Source: Caldifarciminota bacterium (GTDB lineage Bacteria > Hydrothermota > 32-111 > QNBC01). From it: DNA of 9,615 bases. The DNA lies in the NCBI GenBank assembly GCA_015486655.1, contig WFRF01000066.1, forward strand, positions 1 to 9,615, read 5' to 3'. Every line of letters starts with the position of its first letter. Positions within the stretch are counted from its first letter, which is position 1. This document shows positions 6,861 through 9,615 of this stretch, piece after piece. The notes beneath the pieces were generated by a model. It saw only the letters and a program-made list of their open reading frames with translations, did not search any database and was not told where the DNA came from. The position numbers were made by a program, and so were the translations under genes.

Positions 6861-7217
6861 TTAGCCTAAAGCCTCCTTAGCGACATCCACGAGTTTTTTA
6901 AATGTATCTGTGTCTTCAACGGCCATGGCTGCGAGCATTTTTCTGTCAACCTTTACATTTGCCTTTCTAAGACCGCTTATAAATCTGCTGTAAGACATTC
7001 CGTACTGATGGGTTGCAATGTTTATTCTCGTTATCCACAATTTTCTAAACTGCGATTTTTTCTTTCTTCTGTCGGCAAAAGCGTTTACACCGGCTTTAAT
7101 TACCGATTCTTTGGCAGTTTTATACAGATTGTGTCTTGTTAAATAATACCCCTTGGCCTGTTTCAACCATCTGTTTCTTTTCTGTCTTCTGGCTACTTTA
7201 TATCTTGCTCTTGGCAT
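6861..7217 (-). CDS. rplT: Large ribosomal subunit protein bL20
   Basis: 118 residues, the normal length for L20, an early assembly protein of the 50S subunit. The MPRARYKVARRQKRNRWLK start, the very basic N-terminal extension, AKGYY (21-25), the FRKLWITRIN motif and the MSYSRFISGLRKANV motif match the family. In the loop after AKGY the sequence reads YLTRHNLYKTAKES, where many homologues have RGARSRLFRTAKEA; this is divergence, not damage. L20 represses its own operon in E. coli and B. subtilis by binding mRNA; the leader ahead of infC here is a candidate site, but I cannot see a proven binding motif. It follows rpmI by 15 bases with a strong site, AAAGGAGG, before the ATG. Confidence 0.98.
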   Translation of the reverse strand: MPRARYKVARRQKRNRWLKQAKGYYLTRHNLYKTAKESVIKAGVNAFADRRKKKSQFRKLWITRINIATHQYGMSYSRFISGLRKANVKVDRKMLAAMAVEDTDTFKKLVDVAKEALG

Positions 7218-7232
7218 ATTATCCTCCTTTAA

Positions 7233-7430
7233 CTAACCGTAGGGTAGCATCCTCTTTATTCTCTTTTGATCCGTTTTATCAACAACGGTATCGACCTTTA
7301 ATCTTCTCTTTCTTCTTCTCGTCATATAAGAATTAATGTGACGCAGGTTTGCTTTTCTTCTGATAGCTTTACCTTTTCCGTTAAATTTGATTCTCTTTGC
7401 TGCCGATCTGTTTGTTTTAATTTTAGGCAT
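7233..7430 (-). CDS. rpmI: Large ribosomal subunit protein bL35
   Basis: 65 residues, the standard L35 size. It is strongly basic, with the family start MPKIKTNRSAAKRIKF, the central RRKANLRHI segment and the conserved end KRIKRMLPYG. It is a structural component of the 50S subunit. The ATG at 7430 is preceded by GAGGAGG and lies 12 bases after the infC stop. The infC-rpmI-rplT order is the classical one, giving coordinated synthesis of IF3 with two ribosomal proteins. Confidence 0.98.
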   Translation of the reverse strand: MPKIKTNRSAAKRIKFNGKGKAIRRKANLRHINSYMTRRRKRRLKVDTVVDKTDQKRIKRMLPYG

Positions 7431-7442
7431 ATTAATCCTCCT

Positions 7443-7949
7443 CTACTTTTTAGGGGCGACAACCATAGTCATGTTTCTTCCAAGCATAACGGGTTTCGCT
7501 TCCACAGTTGTAATATCTTGTAAATCGTCTGCAAAACGCTTTAAAACAGCTTCCCCCATTTCGGGATGAGCCATCTGTCTCCCTCTGAATCTTATTGTAA
7601 ATTTCACCTTGTTTCCCTGTCCGATAAATTTCTTCGCATGTTTCAGTTTTACCTGATAATCGTTTTCCTCAATATTGGGATGCATTTTTATCTCTTTTAC
7701 CTGAATCTGGTGTTGTTTCTTCTTTGCAGCACTTAGTTTTTTACTTTCCCTGTATTTGTATTTCCCGTAATCGAGAATTTTACAAACCGGCGGATCCACA
7801 TTGGGGGAAACCTCAACAAGATCCAAACCTGCCTTTTCCGCCATATCAAGTGCCGTTGAAATTGTAACCACACCGACCTGTTTATTGTTTTCATCAATGA
7901 GCCTTACCTTTGGTGCTTTAATACCTCGGTTAACACGAAGTTTTTTTAT
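7443..7949 (-). CDS. infC: Translation initiation factor IF-3, starting at an ATA codon
   Basis: 168 residues if started at ATA (7949-7947). IF3 binds the 30S subunit, checks initiator tRNA and start codon, and prevents premature 50S joining. The N-domain (about 1-75) shows VNRGIKAPKVRLID, GLDLVEVSP and CKILDYGKYKY; the C-domain (about 80-168) shows KEIKMHPNIEENDYQVK and the RFRGRQMAHPEMG motif. The first ATG/GTG/TTG in frame is GTG at 7871, which would remove 26 residues including the conserved NRGIKAPKVRLID. Upstream in frame are only CAT, then TGA (7955-7953), so ATA is the only codon between the stop and the conserved sequence with a good ribosome binding site spacing. Non-standard starts (AUU in E. 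coli infC) are known to let IF3 repress itself, so the same control is likely here. Confidence 0.96.
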   Translation of the reverse strand: MKKLRVNRGIKAPKVRLIDENNKQVGVVTISTALDMAEKAGLDLVEVSPNVDPPVCKILDYGKYKYRESKKLSAAKKKQHQIQVKEIKMHPNIEENDYQVKLKHAKKFIGQGNKVKFTIRFRGRQMAHPEMGEAVLKRFADDLQDITTVEAKPVMLGRNMTMVVAPKK

Positions 7950-7962
7950 ATGTCACCTCCTT
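7947..7962 (-). promoter_or_regulatory. Ribosome binding site and ATA start of infC
   Basis: AAGGAGGTGA (7962-7953) is a near-perfect anti-16S complement. GGAGG ends six bases before ATA (7949-7947), ideal spacing. The in-frame TGA lies within this Shine-Dalgarno stretch, so translation cannot start further upstream. This decides the unusual start of infC. Confidence 0.85.
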
Positions 7963-7975
7963 AAAAAATACATTT

Positions 7976-7999
7976 AAAAAAAGGCGGATTGCTCCGCCT
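7976..7999 (-). terminator. Intrinsic terminator or attenuator between thrS and infC
   Basis: A perfect 7-bp GC-rich stem, AGGCGGA/UCCGCCU, closed by a GCAA (GNRA) tetraloop and followed by seven U residues in the minus-strand RNA. It is the only clear intrinsic terminator in the window. It lies 27 bases upstream of the infC start, so it either ends thrS transcripts or acts as a conditional attenuator for infC and everything downstream. Confidence 0.88.
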
Positions 8000-8028
8000 A
8001 TTATCACTTATCTCTAAAAACCAGCCAA
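8000..8028 (-). promoter_or_regulatory. Candidate sigma-70-type promoter for infC
   Basis: TTGGCT (8028-8023, four of six matches to TTGACA) and GATAAT (8005-8000, five of six to TATAAT) are separated by exactly 17 bases. The start would fall within the terminator hairpin, around 7994-7992, so transcripts from here would not contain the complete hairpin and should escape termination. Prediction by eye only; AT-rich DNA gives chance matches. Confidence 0.4.
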
Positions 8029-8071
8029 AACCAACTTCGGCAGGTGAGAAGCGAAGCTTCTACTTTAAAAA

Positions 8072-9615
8072 TCACCTTTTTAAATCAACGTCATTATGTA
8101 CTATTTCAACAAATTTGTCAAGAGATAAAGTGCCGAGATTTTTTCTTCCCCTCTGCCTCACAGATATCTTGCCGTTTTCCATTTCTTTGTCCCCTACAAT
8201 TACCATGTATGGTATTTTCATTGCCTCTTTCTCACGCACCTTATAGTTAATTTTTTCGTTTCTAAGATCCATTTCCACTCTGAAACCTTCGGCTCTGAGT
8301 TTTTCATAGACCTGTTTTGCATAATCATCCGAATGTTCTGTGATTGTCAAAACACTTATCTGCGTTGGAGCAATCCAAACGGGAAACGCCCCGGCATAGT
8401 GTTCAATGAGGGTTCCCACAAACCGTTCAATTGAGCCCAAAAGCGCTCTGTGTATCATAAAAACGAGATGTTCTTTACCGTCTTTTCCTATATAAGAGAC
8501 ATTGAATCTCTTGGGCAAGTTAAAATCAAACTGAATCGTCGGTCCCTGCCATCTCCTGCCAAGAGCATCGATTAACTTAATATCTATCTTCGGCCCGTAA
8601 AAAACGGCTTCGCCTTCGGCTCTCTTGTATGGAATATTTTTCTTTTTCAGAGCATTTTCAAGTGCCGATTCGGCCATTTCCCATTCCCTGTCGCTTCCGG
8701 CATATTTTTTCTTCTCTTTGGGATCTCGGACGCTCAGCTCAACATCGTATTTCTTATAACCGAAAGTCTCCATCATAAACTGGGCAAATTCAATAACTTT
8801 AATAACTTCCTCGGGAAGTTGCTCCGGCGTGCAAAATACATGCCCGTCATCCTGGGTAAAACCTCTCACCCTGAGCAATCCGTGAAGGGTTCCGCTTCTT
8901 TCGTATCTGTAAACGGTTCCCAGCTCTGCAAACTTAACGGGAAGATCTCTGTATGAACGGGTTTTACTTTTATATATGAGTATATGCCCGGGGCAGTTCA
9001 TCGGCTTAAGAACATATTCATAATCATCGATATTGAGCACATACATGTTCTCTCTGTAGAATTCGTAATGACCCGAGGTATGCCACAGATCACTCTTTGC
9101 TATATGAGGAATCATAACAAGCTGGTATCCCCTCTTCAAGTGCTCATCTTTCCAAAACCTCTCTATGGTTTCTCTTAACATGGCTCCGTTGGGATGCCAG
9201 AATATAAGGCCCGGACCCGCTTCATCAAAAATGCTGTATATTTCAAGCTGTTTCCCCAGAACCCTGTGATCTCTCTTCTTAGCCTCTTCAAGAACCTTCA
9301 GGTATGCATCCAACTCCTTCTTGTCCCAGAAAGCCGTTCCGTAAATCCTTTGAAGCTGTTCTCTTTTCTCGTCGCCTCTCCAGTATGCTCCGGCAACGGA
9401 AAGGAGTTTAACCTCATGAATTTTTGCCGTTGAGGGAACATGGGGACCTCTGCAAAGATCCTCAAAATCACCCTGCTTATAAAGAGTGATGGTGCTACCC
9501 TCGGGTAACTCCTCTATAATCTCCACCTTGAATTTATCATCTCTGTCTTTAAATATTTTCAAAGCCTCCTCACGGGAAACCTCTCTTCTTTCGAATTTAT
9601 AATCCTTTGCGATTA
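8072..9615 (-). CDS. thrS: Threonyl-tRNA synthetase, 5' end cut by window
   Basis: 513 C-terminal residues are visible; the open frame runs to the window edge (IAKDYKFERREVSREEA precedes the first start-like TTG at 9562), so that codon is not the start and roughly 125-130 residues (TGS domain and part of the editing domain) are missing. It charges tRNA-Thr and edits mischarged serine. Visible parts in order: the end of the second additional domain with DLCRGPHVPST, the class II core with motif 1 (GLIFWHPNGAMLRETIERFW), motif 2 (YRYERSGTLHGLLRVRGFTQDDGH) and motif 3 (HRALLGSIERF), then the anticodon-binding domain from about WIAPTQISVL to the end. The three zinc ligands, Cys in KPMNCPGH, His in QDDGH and His in MIHRALLGS, are spaced 51 and 130 residues apart, exactly as C334, H385 and H511 of E. 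coli. It ends 122 bases before infC. Confidence 0.97.
   Translation of the reverse strand, partial: IAKDYKFERREVSREEALKIFKDRDDKFKVEIIEELPEGSTITLYKQGDFEDLCRGPHVPSTAKIHEVKLLSVAGAYWRGDEKREQLQRIYGTAFWDKKELDAYLKVLEEAKKRDHRVLGKQLEIYSIFDEAGPGLIFWHPNGAMLRETIERFWKDEHLKRGYQLVMIPHIAKSDLWHTSGHYEFYRENMYVLNIDDYEYVLKPMNCPGHILIYKSKTRSYRDLPVKFAELGTVYRYERSGTLHGLLRVRGFTQDDGHVFCTPEQLPEEVIKVIEFAQFMMETFGYKKYDVELSVRDPKEKKKYAGSDREWEMAESALENALKKKNIPYKRAEGEAVFYGPKIDIKLIDALGRRWQGPTIQFDFNLPKRFNVSYIGKDGKEHLVFMIHRALLGSIERFVGTLIEHYAGAFPVWIAPTQISVLTITEHSDDYAKQVYEKLRAEGFRVEMDLRNEKINYKVREKEAMKIPYMVIVGDKEMENGKISVRQRGRKNLGTLSLDKFVEIVHNDVDLKR

Larger units (their letters stand above)
7950..8071 (-). promoter_or_regulatory. Structured infC leader / thrS-infC intergenic region
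   Basis: This 122-base gap between the thrS stop and the infC start is long compared with the other gaps here. In the minus-strand RNA it can form three successive hairpins: AGAAGC-UUC-GCUUCU (8061-8047), GCCGAA-GUUGGU-UUUGGC (8041-8024) and the terminator hairpin (7999-7982). Such an arrangement suits attenuation, for example by L20 as in the Firmicutes L20 leader, but no L20 box is identified. The first two hairpins lack a following U-run, so they are not terminators themselves. Confidence 0.5.

Noticed and set aside
7443..7871. infC beginning at GTG 7871
   Set aside because: This start would delete the conserved IF3 N-terminal motif and has no good ribosome binding site, unlike the ATA at 7949.
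8072..9562. thrS beginning at the TTG at 9562
   Set aside because: The frame continues upstream to the window edge with sequence typical of threonyl-tRNA synthetase, so the gene is simply cut.
1..9615. Plus-strand open frames of 60-90 codons throughout the window
   Set aside because: All lie antisense to well-supported minus-strand genes, lack recognisable motifs and consistent ribosome binding sites, and look like shadows.

Overview
The window is a gene-dense stretch of a bacterial chromosome in which every gene lies on the minus strand, so transcription runs from position 9615 down to 1. In that direction the order is thrS (5' end outside the window), infC, rpmI, rplT, pheS, pheT, a small ZapB-like coiled-coil gene, zapA, a 6S RNA gene, rny (RNase Y), ymdB, and a folD-like gene whose 3' end lies outside the window. 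Gaps are short or negative (pheS/pheT overlap by 4 bases, rny/ymdB by 11), so most of this is probably one long read-through operon. I see no tRNA, rRNA, CRISPR array or insertion sequence.

Organism: the moderately AT-rich DNA, the strong GGAGG-type ribosome binding sites and the thrS-infC-rpmI-rplT-pheS-pheT-zapA-rny-ymdB order suggest a Gram-negative-type anaerobe of the Deferribacterota/Desulfobacterota kind. This is a guess from gene order and protein style, not a demonstrated assignment.

Region by region (transcription order): 9615-8072 is threonyl-tRNA synthetase. 8071-7950 is a 122-base leader with three consecutive hairpins; the last is a textbook intrinsic terminator, and a promoter-like sequence overlaps its upstream edge. 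7949-6861 is the translation block IF3, L35, L20, with infC apparently starting at an ATA codon. 6859-3831 encodes both subunits of phenylalanyl-tRNA synthetase; the beta subunit lacks the usual OB-fold tRNA-binding (B2) domain. 3829-3313 encodes a ZapB-like and a ZapA-like division protein. 3300-3122 is 6S RNA, lodged between zapA and rny with no visible terminator. 3098-731 is RNase Y followed by its usual YmdB-type phosphoesterase partner. 728-1 is a FolD-family protein in which the three residues of the classical active site are all changed.

The most interesting signals are: (1) an exact 16-base inverted repeat that pairs the zapA translation start region with the zapA/6S junction, including the 5' end of 6S RNA; (2) the FolD homologue with altered catalytic residues; (3) the B2-less PheT; (4) the ATA start of infC; (5) the overlapping promoter and terminator before infC; and (6) 6S RNA embedded in a protein operon directly ahead of an RNase gene.
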